A program made the position numbers and the translations under genes. A stretch of 64,000 nt of DNA from Datnioides undecimradiatus (taxonomy: Eukaryota; Chordata; Actinopteri; Lobotiformes; Datnioididae): assembly GCA_008933995.1 (NCBI GenBank), contig WARS01000052.1, positions 4,216,001-4,280,000 of the forward strand. The letters run 5' to 3'. The first letter of the stretch is position 1; each line of letters opens with the position of its first letter. The notes under the pieces were generated by a model. The model worked only from the letters and a program-made list of their open reading frames with translations, made no database searches and was not told the origin of the DNA. This document shows positions 29,461-43,647 of this stretch, piece by piece.

Positions 29461-32400
29461 GTGGGGGCAGGCGTGGTGCTCCTGATTATTGTGCAGCTGG
29501 GGTGGAGTGACTGACAGGCTGAGAGATTAGAGACTAGAAATGAAGCCTGACCTGAACCAGACGGTCATCCCATCTAAAACGTCTGAACCAGAAGTGAGCT
29601 TGACACAGTTCTTACAATTCCACTGATTATACATGTGTGGGCACCTTTTGAATGACTGTCAAAGGGAATTCAGCATGTGATCACCTGTAATGTTATATTT
29701 CCAGCACATTAGACAGGTCCTGGAGGGTTCTGTCAGGGTCGAATCAGGTATCGTCACTCCACTCCTGATCTCAGATAAACATAACTAATAAGTGGAAACA
29801 ACATTTGTTTTCTCATGCATCTTTGTTTTTGATGATGTTTCTGGCCACAGTGGACAGCTGTTTTCAGTGAAAAAGCTCCAAGAGAAACCCCACTTACACA
29901 GTTAGGGACCAGCTGGTGAACACAGTGGAGCTCGAAGCAACAAGAGAGCTAGATGTTTCCTCCAGAAGTCAAAACCAAAAAGGTCGAGAGAGTGAATGTT
30001 GAATTCATATTTGCCAAGTGAATGGCAACATGACTCTAAACAAATGAAATTGCCCTGTAACTTGTAATTGTGTGTATAAAGCTTACAAGTTCACCATATC
30101 AACTTAAAAGGTGAAGATATGTCAATGTTGTGCTAACACGTTGTTTCCAAAGAATATGCTCCTGATAGCTCCATTCATCATATCCTGATGCTAAAGCTGC
30201 AGTATTTTTAGTATTTGAGGATGAGCACTAACCAGTGTGTCTGACAAACGATATCTCAGGTGATGGGTTTAGCTGGAGGTGCTTGGGGGTGAACTTCCCC
30301 CGAGTATAAGAACAAAGCTGCTATCACTCTACACCTCTACACTGTAGGTACTAAGCTAGTTAGCCATGCACACCAACATTTGCAGGGTATAGTAACATAG
30401 TTTAATCCATCCCTGACACTTTTGTTGTTGTGTTTTTGGTTTTAAAAAAAAGCTATAAAACATTACTCTCTAAAATCATTATAGACAACATATTTCTGTA
30501 AAGTCTGATGTACAACGCTTCATGAGGTCTAAATGTCAGTTGTTTAAAAAAAAGACATAAGCTGTTGCTAATTCACTCCGTTATATGACTTGGACCTGTT
30601 TATTCTGTCAAATCTGTACTTTTTGGCTGCATAATGTGTGTATGTGAGTGTCTCAGGCTGCAGAAGCAATACCAAACTCCTGTAACTGGTCAAATAAAGT
30701 TGATTTAAATTTGTGTTAGAGAAGCTTTCTTGTTAAGGTCATGAATCATAAAAGTGATGCATGTTTTTAAATTAAGAATAAAAGTAGTAACAAAGGCTGT
30801 CTTCAGTAAAATTTAAGTTACACTCATCAAACAGCAAAGAGGACCAAACCAGCAGTATTCAAATAAATCTTAAACATGGATTCCTTTGGCATAGTTTTAC
30901 ATTTAACATTAAAATGCACAGCTCATTGTGTTGTATTGAAACATTAAGTCAAAGTCAAGGATCAATAAAGTAAATTAATACATGAACATTTTTAAATACA
31001 TATATATGGATATAATCAAACTTAAAACTTATTTAAATCATCTTTACCCTTAACTCTTACCTAACACACAACTCATTATGAAGAAATAAAGCTGAAACCA
31101 AAACAGGCAACTAGAGTTCACTAAATCAGCTTAAAAGGTGCTCGCAGCTCCGCAAATTCAAATGCAAATCACTCTCTAATTTGAAAATTACTGCTGCCGC
31201 TGAGCCGACCGACCATAGCCGGTATTTAACGTTTCACAGCCACAATCAAACAACATAATGACCATATAAAATGCTGACTATGCTTACCTTTCTGTCGCTG
31301 AGTTTGGTTCACGACAGACAATCTCTCTGCTGTTTCCTCTCTCTCTGCTCTTTCACTGGTCAGTCAAGTGGTGGGTGGGCACAAGGCCTGTGATTCATAG
31401 ATCCAGAATTTCTCAGCGAGGTAGAAAAAGTAGACGTGCCAGCCTTCTTTCACTTTTAAAAACATTTTTATGTAGAAAAACCCCGTTTGACAAAATATCA
31501 ATCAAAGCAGAGTGTTTTCATTTACTTTCCTCTAAGTTAATGATCTGAGGACCACTTCCACTACTGGTCAGCAGGAGTTTGTAATTAGCTAATATTAACT
31601 AGCCCTGACCCAGGACGGCCATTCAGGCATACTTGGGGATGTGCTGACAAAAAGAGCAGCAGTGGCGGTGCGGACAAAGCCAGCGGTAGGAGTCTGAGAA
31701 GGTGGAGTTAATTAAAAATAAACAGCTGCAGCATTTTACCAGATTGATCCCAGCTGGGCACCTTTGTTTCATGTTATACTCACTCCTCCTTTCTTTCCTT
31801 TCATTTCCTGTCTGAGCAACCGTCCATTCAAATAAAGTAGCACTAAACTATCAAATAGCTTGTCCGTGCCTGCTCCCTGTGAGCATACTGAGCACGCGTT
31901 AACATCTGTCAGTTTTCAGTTCAACACTCAGATCCAGTAGCTTTAATACAGACAAATGAAACAAGCTGCTTACAGAAATCTGTGACACAAAACTTTAACT
32001 TCATCATCCTAAAAATAACCAAATGTCTGACACTGACTAAATGCCTTTTACTGCATCAAATTAATACTTTGTATGGCATTTGTGTGGTTTGTCCAACTCA
32101 CTCACACACAGGAAATGACAGAATGATATGCAACAAAGGTCTAGACTTCAATGATTTTGAAGTTTAAAAGGAGGATTTAGTAGTTTTGTGAGAATATACA
32201 TCATGTTTGTTTTTGCTTGTCCTGGAGGAGATTAGATTTTATCTTTGTTTCGCAGGCAACCAGCAAAAACAAAAGATAAATTGAAATGTTTAAATCACCG
32301 GAGTAGAGCGCGAATCCAAGCTCTGCTGCAGGTGCAGGAGCAGCAAAATCTGTGGGAAAACAGCAGCAGCAGCCTGCGGTCATTGTAACAAGCTCCAAAA

Positions 32401-35400
32401 AATAAAAAACATATATAAACCTGGTACTCCTCTTATAGCAAGTGGCTCCTCCTGCATCACACACACTGTACACATATATAATTTAGACTCATGCTGGGCC
32501 TTTTAAGGCTGGAGCTGTATTTTTAAAAATAAATACTTTTTAGTTTCTAGTCAAACATTTCTAAAAGGTCGTGGATGCACTGCAGTGTTTTTAAAAGGCT
32601 TTCAGCATGTTTTCATACAAAGTAAAGCAGCACATCCAGCAAGTGGGAGCCAATGAATGGTCGAATGTTTGTGACTTTGTGCCAAAGTGGTTATTTTTTA
32701 TCGAACGACAAGCTGATTAATTGACTAATTGTTCCAGCGCTGGACTAATGTGTCATAAGTGCAGCATTGTATCACCTAACGTCTGTGTTTTCTTGTAGGA
32801 GCAAAGACAGAATATTTTTATAGCTTAGTCATGAACTGTGTCAGAATAGTTTCCATATTCCAGATACAACATCACTCTGCTTGCTATTCATAGGAGAGGT
32901 CTGTTTTGGTGAGTGAGATAAAAGTATGCTTTTTCTAAAAAGACCTTTCTTTCAATTCCTCTATTTGACTAAAATCTAACTTTTAAAACAAATATTTCTC
33001 ATGATCAGACGCCCTGTGAATACCAAGGTGAAGTTGCAATTCTCCGAGCGATCGCTTAAGACAGATAATGTCTGCTGCTCCTAAAGCCTGCTGGGCTTTG
33101 AGAAAGGCCACATCTTGGCCGGCTGACCAAGTCTATGAATCTTGTCAGACAGAAGGCACACCGGCTGAGCCGCTGGCCACGCCACCTTTGTAAATACTGG
33201 AGTGACTCTGGAATGTCAGACGGAGATTCAGACCAGGAACAACACAAAGACTCTTAGTACTGCCACCTCCTGTTTGCCTCATCTACCCAAAAACAATACA
33301 CGAGTAGGATGCTGTCAGGACCACAGGTGTTCTGTCCTGTCGGGTATTGTTTCCTGGTCTGTTTAGGATCTGCATGGAAAACCAAAACGCACTGTGAGAC
33401 TGCTGTCTCAGAGCCTGATCCTGAACATCTGCTGGGTGCTAATAGATCGAACCAGCCTCACAAAAACCTGGAGTTGGGTTGAAGGAGGCGGCGGCAGCTG
33501 TAAAGTACTGTTAGTTCTCAATTATGTTTAAATGACCGACAGTGTGTTAAGGAAAAAAACAAAATAATCAAGTTTCAGCTACCTATTAAGTTAAGGTGCA
33601 TTATAGCTGTATTATGCTAAACTGAGCACACCGGTAAACCAGCTGATACTAACATGTTGGAGATATGTACATCAGTCATGCAATAACTGTCATACGTGGT
33701 GTAATCTAAGTCAGTCTAGGTCATAATAAAAATTGCAAACATGCCAAAGATAAGGTTTTGGTTTAAGAAATATAACATGACTGGTCAGTAAGTTGAGTTG
33801 CTTCTGAAAAGTCCATGTGCAATTTAACGTCCATTGTTGATTGGTGCCAGAAAATGAGAAGCTCGCAATCAAAACTGTTCCGCTATGTCTGTTTGGACCC
33901 AAGGCTTCCTCCTGGACCATTTCAAAGAGAAAACAAAACAGATTTGATAAGAGAAAAATTAATACAGTTTACACTGGGAGATGAAAAACAGAAAGACAGT
34001 ACAGTAGATCAACAATCAAAGAAAAGCTCTTTGAGCCATCCCTCCAAATACCACCCAAGTCACAATACCACCCAGCTTGAAAGAGAAACAGAATTCATCA
34101 TCAGCCCAACTCTGAGATGACTCCTTTGTGTTTTGTCTTGGCCTACGATGTAGTGTTCACTCTGTAAATTTACAACAGCGTGTCCGCCGGTTGTGTAAGT
34201 GACCCCAGGGTGAGGAAGTAGCCCAGTGTGTCTGCCCTACACGCCCTCGCTAGTCTACGGCTGACCTCAGCACTCTTCCTAATCTCAGCGGGATGACAGA
34301 ACTGCTGAGGAATTTCTCTGCTCTGTGCCTAAACCAACCTGTCAAGACACTCTCGCTTCAGACTCTGCACGTTCCTCTGTTGCGCCCCTGCCGGCTCTCA
34401 CGTGGCTCCGCTTTGTTGAAATATGACCTGCAAATACCAAACCCTGGCCTTAGTAACCTCTCCAAACACTGCCCACCTACGTGCAGATGCATCCGGAAAA
34501 TGTCTCTCCTCGCCACAGTATGTTCAGTGTAGGCTGCAGGCAGATGGCAAAACCCATCCCTTCTGCACCTTACCTACCTGTACGCTGGATCATGTTTGTT
34601 GAGGCCAAATCAGAGGTGCCAGCTTCCTTTCTCTTCTTTTCTTTTTTTTATCTTTTATTTTAGCCCTCGCATATCCTGCGTAAGGCTAAGAAGAGCCTTT
34701 GTCCAGATGCTGGTGTGAAGCTCCACAGCTGAGCAAACAGTTGCTGTCTTCTCTACAGCATGACATGTTTAAAATGACATGCTGGTCCAAAAAGGAGGAG
34801 ACCAGCTGAGCTTTGAGGAGGCACAGTCGGCCACTCATCACCTGATCGGGCAGCTGGAAGTTCAACACCCCTTGAATTTTTATTGGCTCTAGGTATAGAG
34901 ATGTTGGTCTGACTTATGAGTGAGTCAAAGCAGTGCAAAGTATGTAAAATGCCAATATTAATGGCGTGACAAGCAAAGAAATCCAACAGCATCTTTGGTT
35001 TCATATGGTGTGTGTTGACTTTAATGGAAGAGACAGTGTGAAACTGTCACTTTGCAACACAATGTCATATCTGACCCGAGCCAATCTACCTATAGTTGAA
35101 TGATAGAGTGACAAACTCTCAGAGTGCTTCATCCTACATTAACTGCATCGGGTTCAGGTCAGGTTCGGACATTAAAAACATAATGCTTGCAGGGTTTAGG
35201 CTTGACGGGTCTGAGCTTAACTCCAATTTACTCCCATCAAACACACTTGTTGGCCATAATAGCAGCATAGCTTCAGGGATGGCAGCGCTTGTCAGCAGGT
35301 CCACAGCTTTGGTCACAACCATATCTCACTGACTGATCTTCTGACATGTCCTCTAGTTGCACCACAGGTTTTTAGTGAAGTGTCTTTTCATCGTGGTCTC

Positions 35401-35424
35401 TGAAATCAGATGCAAATGCTGATT

Positions 35425-35725
35425 CCTCTCAGGATGGGTGGATATAACTTAGGTTTTCCATTAACTGTTCACATAGCTCCATCATCAGATCAAATTTTAT
35501 ACTGTCCAAAACTTTGGCTGATGACCAGATATCTGCAGCTTTACTCCGTTTTTAGTGCTAATTAGCGATGGTTAGCGTGCTAACATGCAAAATTACATGT
35601 CCTCAGCAGCGACATGTTACGATTGTTAATGAGAGCGTGCTAGTGTTAGCATTAAGCTCCCAGCACTGCTGTACAGGTTGAGGTATAGCCTACGGGGCAG
35701 GACTGTAGACTTGTTTAGTTCAGAC
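35425..35725 (+). repeat. Fragment of a common percomorph interspersed repeat (copy C)
   Basis: Contains 'ccatcatcagatcaaatttt', 'ctgtccaaaactttgg', 'atgaccagatatctgcag', 'tttagtgctaattagc', 'gcgtgctaacatgc' and ends 'gactgtagacttg', in the family order. It extends further to the right in the element than copy A. Same orientation as copies A and B. Confidence 0.6.
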
Positions 35726-36868
35726 CTACACTTTAACCCTGCGGTGCCCTTGCTGAAATAGTCACCCTGTGTGAATATTGTCCTGAAAATTCCTAGACAG
35801 ACAGGCATGGAGTCCAGTGAATACGAGTCGGGGGGATTTTCCAGACACACTCAATAACATAGACAATCTATTCTGGCAGGGAAGCACCATGACGACGTCC
35901 AACGTAAACCATTTCAATTGCGCTTAATCTCCCTGGTTTGCTGCTTTCTTAAGCTGAGACTGAGCTCTGTTTCGTTGTAAATACCCAACATCTGTGCATT
36001 TAACAGTGCATACATTGTCTGGAGTCTGCATGTTTTCCAGGACATCAGTCAAAACCACCTCATGATATATAAAGCTTGTTTAAGGGAGTGATTTGTTTAA
36101 GGTGAAAACATCTTTGACTCAGGTGAAGCTCTACCCACTCCAGAACGAACACATCTAGGCAGGCTTAGTGTTTCTCTTGTCAGTCTTTGGCTGTTTGAAA
36201 CAGTCTAGTGCTTGCTGCAAAAACACATTTGTCCTTGCTAAAAACATCTTTGAACGACTCTCTGGCGGGTTGTGTTAGTCCGCCCACTCAGACAAAATAT
36301 CCCGGCACTATTAACACGCCTGTCGTTTTAGATAATCCCCAGTCGTCGCGAGCGAAGCCACGGCGTGATGTATTCTGGTCCAGGAGCGAGTCCTTTACAG
36401 CAGCTGAGAGACACACATCTCTTTACATGCGCAGAGGAGAAGAGAGAGTGAGAAAAGGCCTCCATTCATCGTGCTCTGGCTGTGTTTTAGTAGATATGGC
36501 ACGGCTGTATAAGATCCTGCGGGTTGTGTCTTCACAGAGGCCTGTCAGCAAACATGCCGCCAGCCTGCAGGCCTGTTTGTCTCTGAGGCCGCAATCTGCA
36601 GGCATCAGTCAAAGTAAAGCTCCTCCATTCAACAAGACGAGGACGAAATGCTGATTTAACAAGCTGCTTTTGTTCAGCAGAGGTAATGGATTTAAAACTG
36701 CAGCTAGAATCCAGAAAAACAAACTTCAAAGATCAATAAATCAATAAAAAAACTGGAATAATTTAGATATTCTGGCATTTTTGAGGATTAAACTGACACA
36801 TGTGGTTACTGTCCAAAGAAGACCCAAGAAGAGATGTTTTAATAATAAGCTCCGCTCTCCTCACCATC

Positions 36869-36874
36869 TTTATT
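36869..36874 (-). terminator. Candidate polyadenylation signal of the lysyl oxidase gene
   Basis: TTTATT on the plus strand (AATAAA on the minus strand), about 1.2 kb past the stop codon. I saw no other canonical AATAAA on the minus strand between it and the stop, which would give a 3' UTR of about 1.2 kb. Confidence 0.35.
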
Positions 36875-38033
36875 GCATTAAATCTAACATACCAACAGAA
36901 TATAAGAAGGCTTTCAAAGTTTTAGCAATATTAACAGTTTAACATGACAGTTTTCCACATTTTTCATTCACTCCAGTAATACACAGACACACAAACATAA
37001 AAACATTCTCCAACATTTGCTCTTACTATTTAACATAAAACAAGACATTTGCTAATGTGACCACCGAGTGGTTAAAGGTTAAGTCTGATGATATTCTGTA
37101 CTCTCGACAACACATCCCATGAAAAGATCAAAGCCAACAGTTAATTTATCTTTCTAACACGTTATCTCCAGAACCTGATTTATCTAGGCATAGCTCCATT
37201 TTAATCCAAAAATTATAATATTTACCATAATTATAAGCCATATCATTTCAGTGGTTTAAATATTCCTCCATTACAATAAACATGGACACTTTTTTGTTCA
37301 CTTTACACCAAAAACATGCACTTGCACATTCAAATTAGAGGCTAAAAACAAATGATTGTGTTTAACTTGTCCAGCTGTTTTAGGAAATGATTGAGTCTTT
37401 ATAAAAACTGAATTGATATATTTATGAATTATTTTCAAAGTTTTATGTTTAGATTCATTCAGCAGGAACCAATGGGGTTGGGACTGACTGCGACAGACTG
37501 GCTGAGGAAGTGGGGAAGTACCGAGAAACAGACACACACACAGTTGGTTTTGTATTCATGAGATTGTTAACAATAACTGAAATGTAGTAGATGTTATTGT
37601 TTGACTAAAAATGCAAAAAAACTAATGATGTGCATGTAACAAAAACGCTAAGCAGAAAAACACCAGACGAAGACAAGACGTGGCAACAAAACACACATTT
37701 CAAGCAATAAATCTGGACAATAAATGGATATGAACACAGTACTTGTATTTGTTAAGGAAAAACAAAACAAAACAAACAAAACATCGTTGACTTTTTGTTA
37801 TGAATCGTGGCACATTTGTAGAAATACATAATCAAGTAAGTCTGATGATCCCACCAGTTGAATGTACAACACTGGTGCAAACGTTTGCATTCGTTTCCGG
37901 TAAATGCAACACAAGACTACGTAGCACCCGGTTGTGTTAAACACTTTACCAATTGCACTTTTTGTTGACGTCGATGTTGCTGCACAGTACAAGGTGAGAT
38001 GTTCGCTGCAAGGTAGCGTCTGTGTAAAAGGTT

Positions 38034-41000
38034 TCAACCCCTGAAAAAGGACGATAAAGGGAGGAAAATACAGGTAAATGCACAAGGCTTAATACACTCA
38101 TAGGCTGCAGTGCCCCTTTTCAATTTGAAATGTATTCAAACAGGATATGAATAATTAAAATGAAAGCACACAGTCTGAGACAGACACACTCAGTACCTTG
38201 TTACTCGACAGTTACGTGTCTGGACATAGACTCCTGTGTACATGATATCACATCTCACTATGTTGTTGGTGAAGTCTGACTCCAGGACGTGGAAATTGGG
38301 ATTGACAGTGACCTGAAAAATATAGAAACAAACAAACAAACAGCATGAACAGCTTGTTCGTCAAACAAAGCTCCGCACAGAGAAAAAGGCACTGATATAA
38401 AGCTAATGTGACACGTGTTCACCTTTAAGATATAGTTTCCTGGAGGTACATCAGTGATGTCAATCCACTGACAGTCTATGTTGGCAGCGTAGATGTCGTG
38501 GCATCCCGGGCTCAGTCCCTGAGAACACAACCCAAACAACCCCCCCAGTGTGGTTTAAAGCTTTGGCTCAGGCTCTTTGACTGCTATTTTCCTACAAGCG
38601 CTGCAAATGAACCAGATTTGAGTTTTAGTTATACAAACAGTTCTTTGGAAGCAAAGCTGTTACAAGAAACCGGCACTAAGCAGCGCAAAGCCAGAATCAC
38701 AGAGCCCAGACAACAGATATAATAAATACTCCCATGTCCTCAGGATGTTTTTTCTTTATTGGCATTCACCAGCGTTTTAGTTGTAATAACACTTCTCAGA
38801 AGTGGGTCTGAAGGATTTGTAGAAAACTTTAAAATAAAAAGTAACTGTGCATCTCAGACCCTCGCTAAATACACTTTGTTGTGTTTGACTCAGTCAAATG
38901 AGCTAAAATATATTCTGCAGAAACTCCGAGCTACACGGCGATGCTGGCAGTCTGCTACATGACATGCAGAGTGATCTGAAATGGTCGACTAAATCTGGGT
39001 ATGATGGTTAGCTGGCTCGCTGACAGCAACTGTATCACTAATAATCAAAATCTCTCTTATATTTCAAATCCAGCCATTTTTAAAATAATGTAAATAAGTT
39101 TACATTAGAAAGGTCTCCATCTGTGTATTACTTCTCTTCTCTGATTTTAAGCTATTATAGACGAGACCTCAAGACTTAAATGACTCTCTGCTCTGATCCA
39201 GGATCAGGCACGTTTCAGGATGATCATCTCTCCACATTTCCATACAACAGGGCAGAACAAAACAAAACCCACATGATTTATTCTGAATATTGGTCAGGGA
39301 TTGGTCTTTCCTCTGTTTCATTACAAACCAAATCAAAGGTGGTGCAGGATTGTTTTGTTTTCAGCTTGTTGGGGCAAGTCATGTTCTTTCTCACCTTGAC
39401 AGTTGTTACAAAGGTTTTCTTCTACCTGTTGAATTCATATTTGCATCATCCTTGTTGTAATCCACTTTTATCAGCCCCTGAGTGATTGATATGTCCAGTT
39501 TTTGATGACATACATGTTCAGGACAATCATATGGCCTATACTGGATCAAGACTGGATACTCTACTTGAGGCTTGATCTGGTACCGTGCATAAATGAGTGT
39601 TTATTAACCTGCGTATGAGATGTGCAGGCATAGCGCCGCCTGAATCCGGGGTCACAGCCTGTGTCCTCCAGGCAAAAACTGGCCTTGTGTCCCTCGGCCA
39701 CTTTTCGTCCGGTGATGACGTCCAGCAGGTCGTAGTTACTGAAGGCGTCCATGCTGTGGTAGTGTCTGAGAGCAAAGAATAATAATGTCTCAAAACAGGG
39801 TTCAGGGATGCATTTAAAGATACAGATTTATGATCAGTACACTCACTGGTGACAGCTGTGCCAGTCCCACTGATATCTCGGCTTCACAGGTAGGAAGTCA
39901 GTGGTGCCTTGGTTCTTCACTTTCTGGGGGAACCGCAAGAGGACCCTGAAGTCGATGTCTCTCACAGTGGGACCATAAGCCGACCTTGGGTGGATCGCGG
40001 GGGAAACGGACATAAGCTGCATTGGAAAGAGCTGCTGGCTGAGCTCCCGGGGCTCGTTTTCTTAAGAGTAACGGAGTGCAAAGGGTTTGTTCCATTGTGC
40101 TTAATGCTTTTGGGAAAACCAACCCAGAACATTTATGTCTTGGCAGGACATCACGTTGGAGATTCACTGCTCCATAATAAGATCAAACAGTTTTTTTGTA
40201 AGTATCAACAGAGCAGTTACCCTGCAACACTGACAAGTTAGAAAGAAATAACTGAATGTTATCCTCAAACGGCTAAAAGTCGTGCTAAACAAGTGAAATT
40301 AACCTTTGTTGAGCAGTAAAAATAAAGGAAATACCTGTGTGTGTGTGTGTGTGGGCGTGTGTTAGTCTGCTTTAGTGTCTGCGTGCTGAAGAAGTGAATC
40401 ACTTCTGGCACCAAAGATTACCTGGCTAGACAGTTCTCCTCAGCAGCACAGCGGAGCGCATACATCTGCATGCGCTGGACATAAGCACCTGCTTGGATGG
40501 CATATGGGTCTGGCACGAGGTCAGGCAGTCCTGGGACATGACATTAAAGGGACAATCCAAGTGTTTTTGTGATTTTTTTTTTTGTTATTCTGAGATCATA
40601 ATGTTGCCAGTTTTATTCCTTCACTGACAGGAAGAAAACGAGAGCAGCTGTTTGTGTTTGTTGGCATAATTCAAAGTGTTTTACATTCCTGCTCTGTCAG
40701 TCTGGGATCCAAAGCCCAAATAAGTTTTTTTCCTTTCTTGTCATTCAGTTTCTTCCCTCTCAGTGAGTGAGAAATGGGGGTGTGCAAACTGGCTATTGCA
40801 TTTTCATTTAAACCAGCTGATTTAATATGTAATCTGTACTTAACTGATGATTATTTAGACTGGGTAAGTTTAATCCAAATTGATGCATCCACTGGACCAT
40901 CATGTCGATCTGAGGTCATTTAAATCCAGGCCAGTTAAGAGAGCTTAGCTCATTTCACATGATTAGAAACGTTACTTACCATTTTGGAAATATCTTGTTC

Positions 41001-41874
41001 CATACCCCGTGCCAGGCGGACGGCGCGTGCGAGCCGCTGACCTCCCTCTTGATGGATACGTGTTGTAGAAAACGGAATTCCTGTGGTTTTTAAATGGGTT
41101 TCGAGGGTCGTCGTTAACCATGTCCTCTGCATTACTGGTTACCTCGTTTGAAAGATCCTCACTGGGTGCAGGGAAAGGAGCAGGAACCTCAGTTTCCCTC
41201 TCCAGAGTTGTGGGATATGCTGAGTTCGAGTAATCAGTCTCCGCGGGTTGCCTGGAGACAGACATCGCGTCTGGCACCGCGCGTAACTGCTGGTACTGCG
41301 CACCGGGCCCTGGATCTCCTCCTCTGGTGTGCAGTGCTGTAGCACCCACGCTGACGCCTCCTCGTCGGCCTAAAATGTCTGTTGAACTCCCCGGTAGAGA
41401 GGCGTTGATAGAGTTGGTGTGTTCGGGGTTAAAGCGCCGTGCGCCTGGATAACCAGCAGCTCCTGATCCATAGGGACGCTCAGACTGCTGTGTGGTCCCT
41501 GACGCACGACCATTTAAAGGCGCATACTGTCGAACAGCTTGTGCTGGCGCAATAGATCCAGGTTCTACACCGTGATCAGTCCTGACCTGTCTGGACTCAG
41601 CTTGTCCGGGTCGTACAAGCGTCGCTCCCCTGTGCGCTCCCGGCATTTGGCTCCTGGTGCCATCCCTTCTGCTGCTCACATAAACCCTCGACTGACTTCT
41701 GGACGAAACCGGAGCTTGGTACTCCAATCCAGTACTCATTAAACTATAAACATGCCCGTTGTTTTCCCACTGAATCCGGTGTCGCCAGGGCCCAGCTGTG
41801 CGCTGCTGCTGCCCAAAGATGAGGGGAAATAGTCCTTGGAAAAAGTATAAAAATATAAGTGACCATTTTGCCAT
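38034..41874 (-). CDS. loxl5: Lysyl oxidase, LOX/LOXL5 type (probably lysyl oxidase-like 5)
   Basis: Secreted copper amine oxidase that oxidises peptidyl lysine in collagen and elastin to start cross-linking. Coding exons on the minus strand: 41874-40980, 40530-40422, 39984-39847, 39765-39609, 38518-38423, 38312-38197, 38040-38034; exons 2-6 are 109, 138, 157, 96 and 116 bp, the sizes I recall for human LOX. The 505-residue product has a signal peptide ([20 protein letters not shown]), then [11 protein letters not shown] as in LOX and LOXL1, a long Arg/Gln/Ser-rich propeptide, and [10 protein letters not shown], shaped like the BMP1 cleavage region of LOX. The copper site WHSCHQHYH has His380, 382 and 384. 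LTQ cofactor residues are Lys408 (EGHKASF) and Tyr443 (HDIY), 35 apart as in human (320/355). No SRCR domains, so not LOXL2-4. The start has a good Kozak context (gccATGG). Choice of loxl5 over lox rests on the nmrk2-atcay neighbourhood; the family call is near certain. Confidence 0.95.
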
Positions 41875-43640
41875 GGCAGTAAACCTAGGAAAGAATAAAT
41901 CCTTACTGTAAGTCAGCGATAAATCAGATTATTAGAAGAATTGCGCGAACAGATGTTTTGTGGGAAATGGATGAAAAGCAGGAGTGCGCTCTCGGTTCCA
42001 GCTTTTGCACAGAACCACATATCAGTTCTCAGGAGGACTGACAAGTGGAGGGGAGAGGAGGGCTGGAGCCTTTTTTCTGGTCATTTATCGAATTCAGCCC
42101 AGTTTCTTACGCAAAGTCAAACTTTCTAGCAAGAAACTTTAACCCGTGCCTCGCCGGGGTTTGGTTCAGTTACACAAGACTTACACAAGGACGTTTGCTT
42201 GGTAAACTTTACGCACGGGTGTGAACTGAAGTCATCTCAATGTTACCGTTCAATCTGGTTATTTTCAAGAGCCAATACGCCCAGTGGAGGAAAAAAACAA
42301 AGCTTAACTGTTGAAAAGTTTCGGATTCCACCGTCGCAGCAGACTTTGACTGAAAATATAAACTGAGGAAGGAAAACTTTCACTAGAATTGTTGCGTTAT
42401 TATGTGATTAGATAACCAGAATTATTTTAATATTTTCCCATGCCATTCAAGTGCAACTGACTATAAAGACACATAAGCAAATATCCTAATAGTAGTTTTG
42501 AACCAAATCTACTAACACTATTTGCAGATTTGGAGAGGTTGGGCTTCAGGGATTCACGGCCTCGTGCTGCACTAAACCTTCACCACACGGCGGCAGGCTG
42601 CACCTATGTGTTACCATCCTGCAGACAGCGCTGCTCCTCAGGAGCCCTTCCGTATCTAAACACGTTCATTGCTGATCATATTGTTCCTGAATTGCTTTTA
42701 CTTTTACATGTGCCGTTTTGTTTCCAAACAGTCCGGATATATGATCAAGTTCACTATTATCTGCATACTTCCACATTTAAAGCAGTTGACGTTTAACCCC
42801 TGTTTTTTTTTTTAAAAGAACCCAAACAAACAAATATAAGTTTTTTTAAATATTTATTTAATAGCATATTTGTTTCATTGTGTTAATTTCAACATCTACC
42901 GAAATCTTCGTGTCAAAATAACAAAAAAGATTAAGTTTATTCTTTTGTTTTATTTTATTAATTTTCAGCTCATTAACACTCATTTACACTCATTTACTTT
43001 TGGAAAGCATCAGTCATCGAGCCACATTGGCACGCTCTCTCACCCTTTCAAAATAAAAGCTTGGCCTTTCACTTTGACAAATGCAACTTAAACTAATAAT
43101 TATCCTAATTTTGAGTTGATTGTACTTTGAATTAATGATCTGAATCTGCAAATTAACCACCAACTAAATAACTGTGGAGAAAAAAAAGGTTTAATATCTG
43201 CATTCAAATGAGTGGCATAGAGGAATAAAGTGGCATAAAATGGAAATGCCAAGGATAGGACTTTAAAATCATACTTGCTTAAATGTACTCACTAATAGCA
43301 ACACCAAGAGCAAGTCTTCTGTTATGACGCATGTGTTAAGTATTTGCACTGGTGTGAAACTTGATATATTGAAAAGAGAAAAGCATAAAGCTAAGACTTG
43401 ATATGTATGGAGGTTTTTGTGCTACAGCTCTGGTATTGAGTACGATGATCAAACTCTCACTCATCTTAGTAAAGACTGTTATTAACTTAACTAGGGTCTT
43501 TTTTCAGGTAGGGAACTACAGACAGGACAAGAGACACCGACTGATCTACACAGGACTTTACTGTTTGTCACCTCTCAGACGGAGTGCCAAATAGGGCATC
43601 AGCATGGTGAGTCCGCATGCTTTTCTATTCTTGGTCAAAG
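41875..43640. other. Upstream flank of the lysyl oxidase gene
   Basis: No minus-strand TATA box is clear in the first few hundred bases above the start codon. Short open frames (42530-42796, 42870-43091) resemble nothing known. A CArG-like CCAAATAGGG, one mismatch from consensus, lies at about 43588-43597. Confidence 0.4.
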
Positions 43641-43647
43641 AAACCTT

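Larger units (their letters stand above)
28421..36860. other. Intergenic; no gene seen
   Basis: No exon chain was found between the 3' end of the Largen-like gene and the lysyl oxidase 3' UTR. The longest open frames (36208-36654 + and 29087-29422 -) have no recognisable family and lie partly over repeats. An octamer ATGCAAAT occurs near 31162 in a short CpG-richer stretch. Confidence 0.5.

Noticed and set aside
36208-36654. 148-codon open frame on plus
   Set aside because: No recognisable family, no repeat of motifs, no flanking splice logic; it lies just beyond the lysyl oxidase 3' end.
38034-41874. Calling the oxidase LOXL1 or LOXL2-4
   Set aside because: No Pro-rich LOXL1 propeptide and no SRCR domains; the DDPRNPF...YGTRYFQNG region follows LOX/LOXL5.
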